64,000 nt of DNA from positions 3,224,001-3,288,000 of the forward strand of contig OX419757.1 of NCBI GenBank assembly GCA_948567375.1, given 5' to 3'. The position numbers were made by a program, and so were the translations under genes. Below the pieces are notes generated by a model, which searched no databases, was not told the DNA's origin, and saw nothing but the letters and a program-made list of their open reading frames with translations. This DNA comes from Lunularia cruciata. Taxonomy: Eukaryota; Streptophyta; Marchantiopsida; Lunulariales; Lunulariaceae. Positions 35,871 to 48,400 of the stretch are shown here, piece after piece. Positions within the stretch are counted from its first letter, which is position 1, and every line of letters begins with the position of its first letter.

Positions 35871-37733
35871 TTTGGAAATTATTTTTTTATACCGATACTA
35901 ATAATAACCAAATATTTAATAAGACTTCTAGTTTCTCATCTTTTGGACATTTTAATTTGTCGCACCTGGCTTGTCCACTGCTCACACACGTCATCCATGA
36001 CTTGACATGTCACCTAACCGTAGTCAAATCTAACTTTAGATGGTTTGAAGAATGTGACGTCCATACAGCCTGATAACCGTCAGTCGTGTAAAAGATCCCG
36101 GGACTGACAGATGACGAACGGGTCAAGAAAAACGCAGTGATCCTATGTGGAAAACTTTTTCTTCTTTCTTTTACATTCATAAGATGTGGATGTGGATCCA
36201 TGAGAACTTATGAGGGATAAAAAGTTAACCTCCCTTGGTTTCTCGTGGCTAGCTGAGAGATCCCCTTACTATATTTTTTTTGATGCATAGTGGTTGAATA
36301 ATGGGCAGATTAAGTTCTGAACCCTGGAGTATTGTTTTGTCTTACCTAATATTTATGAGACGGCTCTGATACGGACTTTGTAATGGTGATATCTAATGAA
36401 GGACCCGGTCGGGAGATATCCCTTTCATAAACTAGCGAGTCCTTTCAGCTTCCAATCGATTAGGATGCTTTGTTTGCAGATTTTATAAAACAACTACAGG
36501 AATATGTTCACTTCTGTACAAGTTAATAGGATATGTTTGGTAATGATCACCAGCTCTAGAAATGAACAAGATCTTAAAATAAATCTTAGAAATATTTGAA
36601 AAAACAAAACAAAAATCAATATAGAAACTTTCCTGTCTAGCAAAATGGAATTAGTACCTTAAAATGCTGTAAATCACCTTGTTATACATTACGTAACAGT
36701 TTATGCAACCATTCATGAAAGAATATGTGAAAGAGGTGTCTACCAACCGGGTCCCTTAATAAAACAAGTTCAAAATCTTATACATTACTTAATAACGGTA
36801 ATATAAATACTTGAACTATGAAGTGTGGAGTGAGAATTGAGAGGTACGCATTATGTATCCCTCTCGATAGTCACTTGTGCATTGTGAGCAGACGTACGTG
36901 AAGTATAGTGAAGGAGAGCCTCTTATATTGTAAGCAGAAATACGTGAAGTAAAAGAGAGTCAGGAGAGACTCGCTACTGTCGCTACTACGGGGATCATTC
37001 ACCTTAAAGGTCGAAGATCGGGTGAGACAGATCAACGACAAATCAGTCTTGGTATCATCCTACATAAGGATGATGATTTTTGGTCTCTATATTACGTTTC
37101 TATTGTACCTATGGTAGAATGCAAATACTTCTTGCCTGTTCTCGTGACATGTATATCTAGGCAGATGAATATCTGTTTGTCACTTGCTTAACAAACTTTT
37201 CTTGCTTTGCATCATATTTTGTTGCTATAACGATTGCTATAAAGAGGTGAAACAGTATGATGTACTCGATAATCTTCCAATTTTATCTACTACTGGATTT
37301 GCTGTCAGTTTCAAACTCTGATAGAAATTGTCTTCATTAGATCCGCTCCACAGTTTAGGATTTTATAAGTATCTAAATAGTGTTCAAGTAGGACTCAATG
37401 GATACAATAAGACAATTAATACGCGTGGAGATTTTCCCTTGTTTACAAAGTCCAGTAGATATTTTTCCCGAGAACTTCCTGAATTGAACTCTATCAATGG
37501 TTCATCGAACTAGGTAACGTTTTTTTAAGGATGTTCCGGTAGCTTGTAGATGGTTCGATTTGCATTTGCATCACTAGATGTTACTTTTTCACACTAGATG
37601 ATAGCTTCTTCGGATGTTCTAGTCGTTAATTTGTAAACCATTAGATTTGCGTAACTCATGCATCTTAGGGGCATATCTCAGCATCTTAGATGCAGTAGGC
37701 AGATTTTGCTTACACCGATACTATTAGGGCTTA
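35871..37733. other. intergenic DNA between repeat copies 3 and 4
   Basis: AT-rich and without a gene. Near 36876-36970 a unit containing AGCAGACGTACGTGAAGTA is imperfectly duplicated. A TGGTATCA near 37050 resembles an LTR-element primer site but has no LTR beside it. Confidence 0.35.
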
Positions 37734-37816
37734 GCCCCATTTCCCCTAAAATGTCTTCTCCTTGTGCGGCCGGGTTCTTCCCATCCTTCTTGCTATCCTA
37801 CGCGTTAGGCTTTTCG
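37734..37816 (+). repeat. GGGGCTTAGCCCC dispersed repeat, copy 4, abutting the GDSL stop codon
   Basis: ATTAGGGCTTAGCCCCATTT, CTTCCCATCCTTCTTGCTAT and CCTACGCGTTAGGCTTTTCG. The copy ends within a few bases of the GDSL stop codon (37818-37820), so this gene's 3' UTR should consist of repeat sequence. Confidence 0.75.
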
Positions 37817-37817
37817 C

Positions 37818-40382
37818 TCAATTGAAGTCACCAAGAGTGCAACAACCTCTCATCACTTGGAAATGTGGATGGAAATATTTTCCAGAAAGGAGAGCCTTTA
37901 GGGTAACAATATTTGCTGCTTCAGTAAAATGTAATCCATCCCATACAACATACTCCGCGGGATTTGAACAAGTTCGTGCCTCCCTGCTTACTCCACAAAG
38001 TCTGTCAGAGTCAAAGTTGTACTTTCCTCCTTCACCTCCGCAGCATATTTGGACCCCATACTTGAATCCTGCCAAACGGAACAGTAAACGAAGGGTTATA
38101 AATGTCACTAATCTCGCTCCACCATGCTGCTAATCACACTACAACGCTGTACTCAGGTATCGATCTCAGAGACTAAGCTCTCAAATTCTCAATGCAGCAC
38201 CATTTGTTCTCTCAAGTTTAAGTAATGTTGTGATAATGACTTCAATCACTTCTGTATCTAAAACCGCATAGATTTTGGAATAAAAACGAAACTAATCCTT
38301 AGATGGATGGATAGCTGTAGCCTCTCTGCCTCGAATGCAACCAATGTGAGGAGAAAGCAGAAAAAGGCCCTTACCATATTTTCCAGGGTTGGTAATCATG
38401 TCGTGTCGAAAGCTATATGTATCCACCATAGCCACTGAAAGATCTGGGTACATGTGAGCTAGCCCCGCAATCTGTTGTTTCAAGAGAGAATTATGCATTT
38501 GTACTAGGTCATTGAAAAAGTTCGAGCACCCGGTAGAGTCTGGGAGCGCAGTCTCTCCGTACAGCGGAATGGCCGTCGTGGTTGCAGCCATGCACCCTAG
38601 CGGATACACATCTTCGACGAGAATATTTCTCGCCCCTTCCTCGTACAGCCCCTGTATACACATCAAAAGCATGTCAGGTCCCCAAAAAGATAATAATAAT
38701 ATCTTCATGTGGGTCTACACGACAGTCATCTCGTGTCTGAAGAGACCCACAGTTTGATGCCGGTAAATTGAGCAGTCCTAAAGCCCAAGCCATGTAGCAA
38801 GGATCACTGATGGACCCGTATAATGGCGCAGTCCCGAATCTCTGACCTAGACCAGTCCTTTCCGTTTGAGATTGTGAAAGTTTACGAGTCTGCAGGAGTA
38901 CTCGAATTCCGAGTCCTGTGCGAGTCCCTCAGTGGGGAGGGATTCGCACAGGCCAAAAAGGAGGGGAAGACCCCAGATAATGCACCTGTAAAGTTAGCCA
39001 GCAAAATAAAAGCAGGCCGAATTTTTAAACAAGCAAGAGAATCCTCTTCACGTAAGGGACACGAGATACAATGAACACAGCTTTTAGATTGACTGCAACA
39101 GCCAAGACAAAACGTTCTTCATTCATGTACTTGCGTAACCTCCAACTGAGCTCTACGTGGAGGAGCTTTGTCGAAAGTCAGCCAAAAGTAACCCCTAATC
39201 GACAACTCCGTTCTGGCGTGTCGTCCTGGGCCGCATTTCTATCCTACTGTTTCACCAAAAGCTCACCTTCACTACGTGCAGTATTGCAGCCGATATACTT
39301 GGTATACGTGTTTTGATTTCTTCACCCGGCATACCGTCCTTGAACATGTAGTACAAATCGTTGGCTCCAACTGCTATCATGTACAGAGCCTCTTGAAAGG
39401 ACGATTCTGGAGGTAATTTTGGGCTGCGAGTTCGATGATCCTCCATTATTAATATCAGGATTACAGATAAAAAAATTTCTTGCGAACCGGGTTCAAATTA
39501 ATCTTCCCCAAATAATTTTTTTCTCTCGACGAGTTTGTTTGACAGCATGTTCAAAGAAATAGCATGACCACGAGAAAACCGCGCGGAATAATCAAGTCAT
39601 CACATTCATAACTTCCAGCAACCATCAGGAGTTGCCCACGGAGTTCCTGGGTTACATCGCAAGCGCAACTGAAACAGCATTTGTGGTTCCAACGATTTTC
39701 ACCTGTTTGCTGCTAGTACTTCGCGTTTGAAATTTCTGAACTGATGAAATTGAAGAGCGAGGTTGAATGACCCCGGTATGGAGTCATTACGAGCGGTACA
39801 TGCAGCAGAAGCGAAATTTGCTCCTTGGAGAAACGTGGAACTCACACTCCTTATAAACGGGTCCAGAAATGGAAGACGCAACGCCTGCGCTGAGAAATCA
39901 AAATCCATTTGTTACCTACTGATGCCTATATCGCTCGGACTCACCATACCTTGACATTTCGTACTCAAACTTGACCTCGCTAACCATTATCAAAGGCCGA
40001 AAGCAAAAGCAAATGACTCAATCACCAATACATGAGCTGAGATCACGCAATTCTTAGAAAAATCACATGCTTACTTACCCCAGAGATCAATCAAAAGGCG
40101 TCCATCGCCCCAACGCTTGGACGAAGTTCTAAAATAAGTCATCCCGTACGGATAATTATCCGCGGGAGAGTCTGATCTAATTAGGACGCCCGTTCCCGTA
40201 TCTGCAACGGAGCTGCCAAAGCTAAAGATCGCCGGGAAGCAACCTCCTGTCTCAGATGGCAATCGAATTCCAACTCCTTCCCCCGACTGTAACAGAATTT
40301 CATGAATCCCGCAGACAAACGTTCCAAACCACAAGATTCCTACACCTCTTACCAAGGCCACGAGTAAGACATTGCTCATCAT
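37818..40382 (-). CDS. GDSL esterase/lipase
   Basis: Five exons on the minus strand, 40079-40382, 39703-39889, 39267-39423, 38375-38651 and 37818-38068, all GT-AG with matching phases, give 391 residues, typical for plant GDSL enzymes. The N-terminus has a hydrophobic stretch (about residues 4-24) consistent with a signal peptide. Block I reads FSFGSSVADTG: the nucleophile Ser58 is kept but the usual GDS is GSS. Block III is GANDLYY (Gly and Asn of the oxyanion hole). A plant-typical LYEEGARNILVEDVYPLGC follows. The Asp-His pair is in WDGLHFTEAAN (Asp352, His355), after the CCG...YNF...CG motif. Such enzymes hydrolyse acyl or acetyl esters, often in the wall or cuticle; the substrate is not predictable. 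ATG 40382 and ATG 40379 are adjacent, and either could start the protein. The last dozen residues lie next to repeat copy 4 and may be altered from the ancestral end. Confidence 0.92.
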
Positions 40383-43180
40383 TTTGAGTCCGCGCTCAAA
40401 ACGTCCGCTCGAGGAAACTCGATCGATTGCTCCTATTCACGAACAAATCCACTGCTGCATCATAATATGGCCTCTGATTGCTCAAAGCGTCCGATCGCCA
40501 GACCAACGCTCCATCGAGCCGAGCTCCTCCTCGTTAAGCAGAACAGAGTCTACACTGTGCTCTGCATTTGCAAACGAGTGCTCACACCGAATGCGAGGTT
40601 TGGTGATAGTTTCCCGGGTAGTGCACACGCCCCGAGGTTCAACCTTTTATTGGTGGGTACTCGTAGCCATAAAATGTTCCGTTCCAGCTTGGAAAGATGA
40701 CCCGCAACCTTTTACCGGTATGAGATCTTTTTGATGCATAAAGTCTCTAATAACTGCTTAATAACTACTTTAGTTTGAATTTCTAGTGGTAGTCGTAAAA
40801 CTTTTAGTGAAAACCCTTAGTAGTCAGTATAATACTTCTATCGCCTGCACTATTCACTATGCCTGACATGATATACGTGGACGCTACATACTGTTAGAAT
40901 TTCTTTATGTGAAAAAGGGATACACTTCGAACTATAATATGTGTCGAAGATAGAGAAACTATAATAAATCCTATGTGGGGCTACTTTAGACTGATAAGAT
41001 TATTCATAAAGAAATTTGTGGGCATCTGTATAGTGGATAGAACGCGAGAACTGAATACTTTGAAAATTTCTTTTTTGGGTAAAAAATAATGAAGTGCATG
41101 CAGTTATCAAAACTTTAGGGAGAATTAGGTTCACTAATTACATTAAGAGTGAATGAAAGGGAAAGTGATAGCTTGACATGTGGAAGAATGGTCGTAACAC
41201 CCATTCCATATTTTTAAATCTCCATGTCGGGTCATTTCTAGTGAGAGGGCCGAAAACATATACTTGTGTGTTTAATGTGGAAAACTCCCTCCAATTTGAT
41301 AGTCATTCTCTTGCCTTTGAATCCACTCACAAACAATTTCCTATAGAGACCCTAAACCTTTATGAGTCTCATGTTAGAGAGTTTCATATTGTGAGTATTG
41401 AGATTGTTCCAAAAACAAGAATCAGGATAATTAATTTGTTTCCTTCCTTGTCGGTAGTCCTCTAAACTCTATGAAAGCATAGTGTTTATGACGAGACATA
41501 ATCAAATTGCAAGTATTGAGATTGTTCCCAAGAACGAGAGGAGAGTAACTACAGATTGAAGCCAAAAAATGATAACTAACTTATCTTGTGTATATAGGGA
41601 GCCTGTTGAGAGACACCCTCTTTGGTTGGGATACACCCCAACACATGTGATATAATAGCCCGCACGGGATCTTTTCCATAAATGAGAAACTAATCCAAGT
41701 GTCAAATGTATATAACTAAGCCATTTCTTTTCTCTAACAAGGGCCATATTTCCGAATCTATTGATCATGTAAATTTTTATCAATTTGAGAGAGGGTTTTC
41801 TTGATAGTGATTGTGAAGGCACAACACATTGACACTAGCACCAATTGACATTTGCCTTGATTCATATTTTTCTTGCCTTGGAGTGGAGTACTCTTTGTCT
41901 TATTTTCTCCATTTACTGCAGTTCAAATTCTTTGTTAGTTTTGATTCACTCGTTGATCTAATTTCGACTCCCCAACATTCAAGCAACGTTCTTCATGTTT
42001 CATTTGTGCTTGCCTTTAATGCACTTTTTGGTAAAATGGGAGTATGATTCGAACCTCCTATTCCACCTGATGCCTGCCTACTCAAACCCGCCATTCTTGT
42101 GGATGCATTCCACCTTAATCCTAGAATTCCCCAACGATGCAATTGTGTTTAGTCTGGAGGATGAATTCCTGTTTGCATGTGACTCAAAGACATCTAAGAT
42201 GAGATAATTCTAGAGAGTCGGGATGAAATTAAGATCCAATGTGATACATGACATTCTATATGTGGTACATGACATTCTATATGTGGGTTGTCTCTCAACC
42301 AAAGAGGGGTGTCCCCCGGCCGGCTCCTTATACATATAGGGAGAGGGTAAGGTATAGATAGGTATATACCCTCCGTATACACCTGTCGTGCAGGTTCGAC
42401 TATGACAGCCTTCCTTCTTGGGTGCAATGATGTTTTGGGATTGATGTGCCCACTCATGGAGCTTGTTGTGATTGATACATGTAATGTTCTGGGATCGATG
42501 TGCTCAATCATAGAGCATGTTAGTGATATACTTTTTAAGCCCGGGTGTAGAGGTCAAACCAATAGAGTGGCTACAAAGGGGACCCATATTCAAAGTGTAA
42601 TCTAATCTAATCTGGTTCATTTTAGAGAGGAAATCAGTGCAAATCATGATATATATTATCCAATTTTGCCACATTTCCCTCCTTCGTGTTTGCAAGCAGT
42701 AAACACCAACTTCCTTCCTTGCTATACGGATGTTTCGTTCACTATCAGTTTCATTGTGGTCTTGATATTCAATGCGACAGAGGCTAATCAATTCCAGATT
42801 TGAAGGAAATATTATGGGAATGAACTCACTACCTTAAATGAGGACATCCTTTGTAGACCAAAAGCCCTCGAAATAGAACAAGGGTATATGATTGATTACG
42901 GGAGCTTTGGACCAATACAGAATACAGAATAAATAATACAGAAACACTATATTTTACAGAAATGGACTCTAAACTATAAAATTTTATAAAATATTTTATT
43001 ACACATCTAGTAATAAGTGACAGTTACAAAACCAAGTATAAAATGATTTACAAAGTTATTATGAATGTGTTAAGAGTCTTACTGAACCTTAGTGTCTACC
43101 TTCGATGAAACGCATGGGACTTCTAGAAAGAATTTGGATGCCGTTCAGCAATATGTAGATGTATATGGGCTTTGATGAAA
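40383..43180. other. AT-rich intergenic DNA with small repeats
   Basis: No gene recognised. GDSL upstream sequence is followed by low-complexity DNA. A 27-base block around GAGTATTGAGATTGTTCC occurs near 41391 and again near 41510. A 23-base unit (ACATGACATTCTATATGTGG) is repeated in tandem at 42246-42287. Two inverted blocks lie near 41588 and 42284 (separate entry). Confidence 0.4.
41588..42350. repeat. inverted repeat pair around GACACCC-TCTTTGGTTG
   Basis: The block at about 41588-41650 (TATAGGGAGCC, GAGAGACACCCTCTTTGGTT, GATACACCCC) recurs in reverse complement at about 42284-42350, imperfectly. About 630 bp lies between them. It may be a foldback or terminal-inverted-repeat remnant, or two LTR fragments in opposite orientation. 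Confidence 0.4.
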
Positions 43181-43187
43181 CTCCCAG

Positions 43188-43222
43188 TAACCTAGAAATG
43201 GTCTCTGACCATTTCTAGGTTA
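43188..43222. repeat. perfect 16 bp hairpin
   Basis: TAACCTAGAAATGGTC (43188-43203), a 3-base loop TCT, then the exact reverse complement (43207-43222). It stands in non-coding AT-rich DNA with no gene end nearby. Confidence 0.95.
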
Positions 43223-45421
43223 TATCTTTTTCTATTTTATAATATGAAGGAGATTCTATAATACGAGAAGGCTGTTTTTCACTTGTAGCTTCGGATAGTA
43301 TGGAGGATAATTCCCAAAATAAGAAACATCTTTTAGATCATAAGGTTTTTCTCGAACAAAGGTCTCTGATTTTTGGGGCTTTTAGTACGAGAAGTTCTCA
43401 TAATGAGAGCACATTAGCAAATAAAAAATTACTTTTTGATTTTTTACATCATATTACTGAAAAATGGAAGGGTTTTTATATAATGTTGATGATATAGATA
43501 AGAAACTCACTATCCCAAAATATAAGAGAAAAGCTAATATCATAAAAGAAACACTCTCTACAGTTGTCTAACATCAAGAAGAATATACTTTCTTACGTTG
43601 GTCTCCCTAGATTTACGTTATATAAGTCTTTCAAAATAAGAAAATAAGTAATTAAGACGTTTGAAGTTTTTTAGTTTTATTCTGTTCTGTCTCGGTGGGT
43701 GTGGATTCCTCGCTCGTACAACGACGCTCTCATTTCACAAATATGACAAAGTAAAACTGAGAACCTTTTTCAGGGGAACATGGAAGATATATGGTAAACC
43801 CACCTTCCATTTACACAGTTGTATATCCAAAACACCAGAATTAAAGACGAAGTGAAAACTGGGCAATTTCGGCTTCAGAATATAGAAAATGGATGTGAAC
43901 CCACCTTACATTATTATATTTGCATGTTTTTAAACTCAGAAGACACAACACACATAGGATATTAAAAAGGATGGTAAGATCCCATCCTTCTTGCATCCCA
44001 ATGATATCAGAATGAAAATTTTATCCTAATGCACCTAGGATGCGAGAGCTATATAAATCAAACTATCTACAAACCTTCATTTAATATGATCTCCTACATC
44101 CCAAAGCGATCGGAATGAAAATTTTATCCTAATACTCCTAGAATGCTAGAGCTATATAAATCAAACTATCTACCTACCATCGCCAGTGCTCTCCGTAGAA
44201 TAACAGGACCCCACTATCTAAAAGATAGGAAAAATAAACTATAAAATAAAAAGTAAAATGACATCCCTGTCTAAACTCTCAAGTAATAAATTGGCAGTGC
44301 TTTCCATATGGTAACCCGGCCCCACCACTATCTAAAAGTATAGAAACTAAACTATAAAATACAAGGTAAAATGACATCCCTGTCTATACTCCCAAGTATT
44401 AAAGACTACGAAAAGCGAGAAAACCCTTAGTCTTCACTCCACCATCGATGATATACTGCTTACTCTTAAAATATTGTTGCATCGTTTAGGTACCTATGAT
44501 GAAAGTTACAAAGTTCCCACTTTGCTTTGTCTGTTTCTGAGGAGCCTTAGTTGGCACTGCTCAGAACAAGCACTCGTGAAGATCTTGAGTGATGATTGCA
44601 ACGGTTGTCGTTTCTTTAGCGTTTTGTCTGGACTGCCACTTGAGGCAAACCCCTGAGAGCTGTACACATGAAGGCGAATAACCATTATTAACGAAATGAA
44701 GACGTGGTGTAGTTTGATTAAGAACCATCATCATGAGATTTAAGCGCGAATCTAAATTGGTGTCCTAGTGTGCATAAGCAGGATCACAAATGGCGGTACT
44801 CTGTACTTAGGTGACGTTATTATCTACAAAGTTTCTCTCTAGTTTTATAAGGAGAGGTGCAAGCGTCCGTGAGTAAACTCGTCATGAAACGGCCTTGTCG
44901 TTCTATGGAGATTCTATTTAGCCATTGTTTGCGAATCAGTGCACGAGGACGATCACGTCAAATCAGATCAAGTGACGGAAGCTTTTCTAGACTGATAGAA
45001 TCGAAGTATATAGGACGAACTTGTCAGCGATGATCGGCATGTCTTCTACCTCCACGCCGGGAGTTCAGATATGCTCAGCTTAGTAACTTTCTAATCTTTC
45101 ACTCTTCTTGTGCACTTCCAATCCGAAGGCATCTATTATCACTTGAATTGGAAGTGTGAAAAGAAGTTGATCGACATGAACTTTCAAGCGGAACTTGCTG
45201 AGGCTTACATTTTGATTGGAGAACAATGGCGTTACTTTCCACGTTCTTTCGTCAGAGCTTGAAAATAATCATGTGTCCAGACAATTTGCACAGGTCCAGT
45301 GAAAGTGGACACTGTTCCCCACATCCAGGACCGACGAATTTACAGATGAAGATTGGACGACATGCGAGGTTCAGAGTGATGTAAGGATATTATATACAAT
45401 AGGAGGTCAAGACGATGCATT
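43223..45421. other. AT-rich intergenic DNA left of APH1
   Basis: A short open frame at 43300-43497 (plus) codes 65 charged residues without recognisable domain; I do not call it a gene. Two consecutive pairs of about 100 bp imperfect tandem duplications lie at 43994-44402. The remainder is APH1 3' flank. Confidence 0.35.
43994..44402 (+). repeat. two adjacent imperfect tandem duplications
   Basis: Unit A (around GAATGAAAATTTTATCCTAA and GAGCTATATAAATCAAACTA) starts near 43994 and repeats with a period of about 103 bases. Unit B (CAGTGCT...CCACTATCTAAAAG...AAAATGACATCCCTGTCTA) starts near 44181 and repeats with a period of about 111 bases. Confidence 0.8.
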
Positions 45422-48400
45422 TCAACGATGTGTTCTGTTAGAATTGATCGACTGCACCGGATCCGTCCCGGCCTTATCCCATTCAATCTTCCAACAAAAA
45501 GCTGTTGTTGCTATGGCACAAGAAAGTGTGCCAGTAACACCGTATACACATCCTCCTTGCGCTAGATTTGCGAGTGTCTGCGTAGAGCAATCATACCAAC
45601 AAGTCAATTCAGTACAGAGAAACAGGATGGGCTAAAAGACATGACTTGAAACATAGACACAACATTTCTGGAGTCACTACGAAGGAATTTTAGCATAATA
45701 CGGGAACCATCAAGTCTGGAGCTTCTACGATAAAAAGCATAGAAGCCACTCCAGCTTCGTCAAAGCGCCGAGTCCAATGTCATATGGCTCTATCGTTTGC
45801 AAGGTTCCTGAGGCATATGTTTGTTTGAGTGCCTTCTACAATCACTTGTGCTCAGAGGAACTACCGATTTGTTTGACCAGAGCTCCCTTGGTGGGTTATG
45901 AGAGGTCAAACAGAGACAATTGATTCTCGTGTAGTGTTTCTGATGTCTTTTCTGGTTCATTTTGTAAATTACTGGTTCCATAAGTAGACAGTTGACTGCC
46001 ACTCTAAACAGCGCACTCAATCGAGACCATGTACTACAGAAATTGGAAAAAAGTTAGCAGTCACTGTGCTACGACTGGATTATGTTATATTATGGGGGAG
46101 CATACCAGAAGAGAAGCCAGAAGGTGCATGCCAGGAGCAAAGATCTGCTGTGATCTCTTGCCCTCTGCGTGTCCGTCGAATGCAATGATCATTGAAAATG
46201 TATGAATGAGAAGAAAACCAAGTCCAATCAAGGCTGCCAAGACCACAGAATTGACCATCAAATTCATAACCCCCAGTGCAACAAGCCTATGCAAGTTATT
46301 CTCAGGAACATACGATGGCTCAGTACAGCCTGTACTGTAAGAGTCATTTTATACAAGAAGAAAGATCTTATGAGCTTCCAACACAACGAAAATGATTAAC
46401 ACTGCCTCACGCACTACCACTAGACATCTATCTTTAGAACAATCTACTCAACAGCGTGAGCACATTAACATAAAAGGTTAATCATCCAAAGCAACAGTAA
46501 CAAAATCGCAAATTAGATAATACCTGATTGGAAAATGTGATTCGAATTGCCAGCAGAAATACAAATTTGAGCTTACCAGCCACTAGAAAGAACGGCATCT
46601 GGGAACAAGTCTTCACGTAAAAGGTTCCAGCTCCAAATGATGGAGTAAGCAGTGCAACGCAGAAGAAGATGGCATGGGCCAATCCATGTCCCAAACCAAA
46701 AGCTGCACAGGATAATGTCGGTAAGCATGAGATACTGGAGAAAAGATCGTACGAACTTCAGTACATTGAGATATATCAACTATGAGTGAGCCAACAATCG
46801 CCAGCGGTGTAATGAAGCATATAGGCTTGCACTAGTAGATGGGTTGCTCTACAAAGGTGCGCCATTTACCAAGTGCAATCTCGAATTTGTCAACAGAATG
46901 CAGCCTGGGCTTGGACAGCCTCACCGCTATTCTGTTTAAAATATCCTCCGCTCTCCTGTACAAATACAAAGTTCCAGGTTAGGCCCTACGTCACTTAAAT
47001 CGCTATCAGTAGTAAATAGTAGAAATGTTCCATCAGAAAGAGATAACGATAACTACAGCAGTTTTAGGTGTCACCACCTCAGTCCAGTGTAGTGGAAGTT
47101 GAACAAAATTAGTGCTAGGTTAAAGATTCCTTTCCCTGTCTAGTACAGAGAAACGTATCCAGTGGAATTTGGACGGGGGTAACATACTGCAACAAACAAA
47201 AAAAGTACAGTGAAGTCTACCTGAGCGAAAAGGGTTTGAATTTTGACAGATCCATTCTTTCAAGTGCCTCTGAAAGTAAGGTGGGGTTAACCTAATTGGA
47301 TGGCGGACTAGACAGGTAATTCTTCTTGTTCAGAATACTCACTAGACCCGCTAAAGAGATTTCGAGCTCATTTAACATATATACAGCAGTCGACAGCGGA
47401 GAGAAAGAACTCACACGTAAAGTCGCCAGAACATAATCCTTGCTGCTTCCTGACATCCGACTGCTGAGAGTAGCAGAGGAATGTACACCCAAGCGCTTGA
47501 CTCACCCGGTAAAAAGAACCTCCATAAACTTGAGATCAATATAAGGCTGACAAGCCAGCTTAGGATACTGCACCAGAAACACGAAGTGAACCATTCAGCA
47601 AAATGCAGCATAACAACAATCTATGCTTGATCTCCAATCAGAATGATGCTAGGTCATTACTAAGAGTAGCAGCTGATTCCTGACAAATTGCAGGAATCAG
47701 CTGATATTGTAATTTGTTGATCAGGATACAAGCTGCCAAGAAAACACAGTTTGAGAAGAAGCCACTGAAGATATCAAGCAAACTCAAATTCTAGCGTGGA
47801 GAAAAACTGAGTCAGTTAACTTGGAAGCGTTGATACCATGAGGTAAAACTTTCGACAGAGAGCCTTTACGCAACAGAGACAATTGACATCTAGTAGCACT
47901 CGACAAATTCTCAACAGTCTACTCAACCTTTCCTCTTCCTTTAGCGAACAAGTGCAAAACATCGCTTCAGGATGTGAGGGGTTCGCGCAACTGTTCATGA
48001 ACTGGATATACCCTCATAATTTGGTCAAAGAATCTCACCACAAATCTCTTTCTTTGCTTTCTACCCTGATTCAGGATGAAACCCTTATCCCTTATCCCTT
48101 ATCCCTTATTCTCACTGTACAAAGCAACCTGTGCTATGCTTTCTAGTTCTCATATATTCCAGATCGCACCAATCTACCCTCCTTCCCCTTGTTAGACAGG
48201 TCCAATTCATTTCAGCTTGAAGTTTGAGGGCTGGATCCAAAATTCATGCATGATACTTGTTCCAAAATTTCGACGAGTCTAATTACGGAATTATCCAAGT
48301 AGACACCAGGGGAAGCCCGCCGGCAACGAGGCATTGAATCATACCTTGTGATCAAAGTGAGGATAAGGAAGGGCTTGCCGACTATCACTGTGAAGAAAAG

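Noticed and set aside
37040-37070. LTR-element primer site (TGGTATCA)
   Set aside because: No LTR ends, no CA terminus before it and no coding remains beside it.
38823-39316. plus-strand frames inside the GDSL gene
   Set aside because: They lie mostly in GDSL intron 3 or opposite its exon 3, and show no domain.
42030-42110. tRNA gene on the minus strand (GGTTCGAATC present)
   Set aside because: Only the T-loop word fits; the T stem has two mismatches and no acceptor or anticodon stem can be formed.
43300-43497. small charged protein
   Set aside because: Open for 65 codons and not recognisable; no splice partners or support seen.
46009-46035. APH1 last exon ending after YMVSIECAV
   Set aside because: A splice acceptor is present in the right phase, but the exon at 45422-45577 matches the conserved last segment (GGC motif and seventh membrane helix) and is also in phase.
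48082-48109. interstitial telomere repeat
   Set aside because: The unit is CCCTTAT, not the plant telomere unit CCCTAAA.
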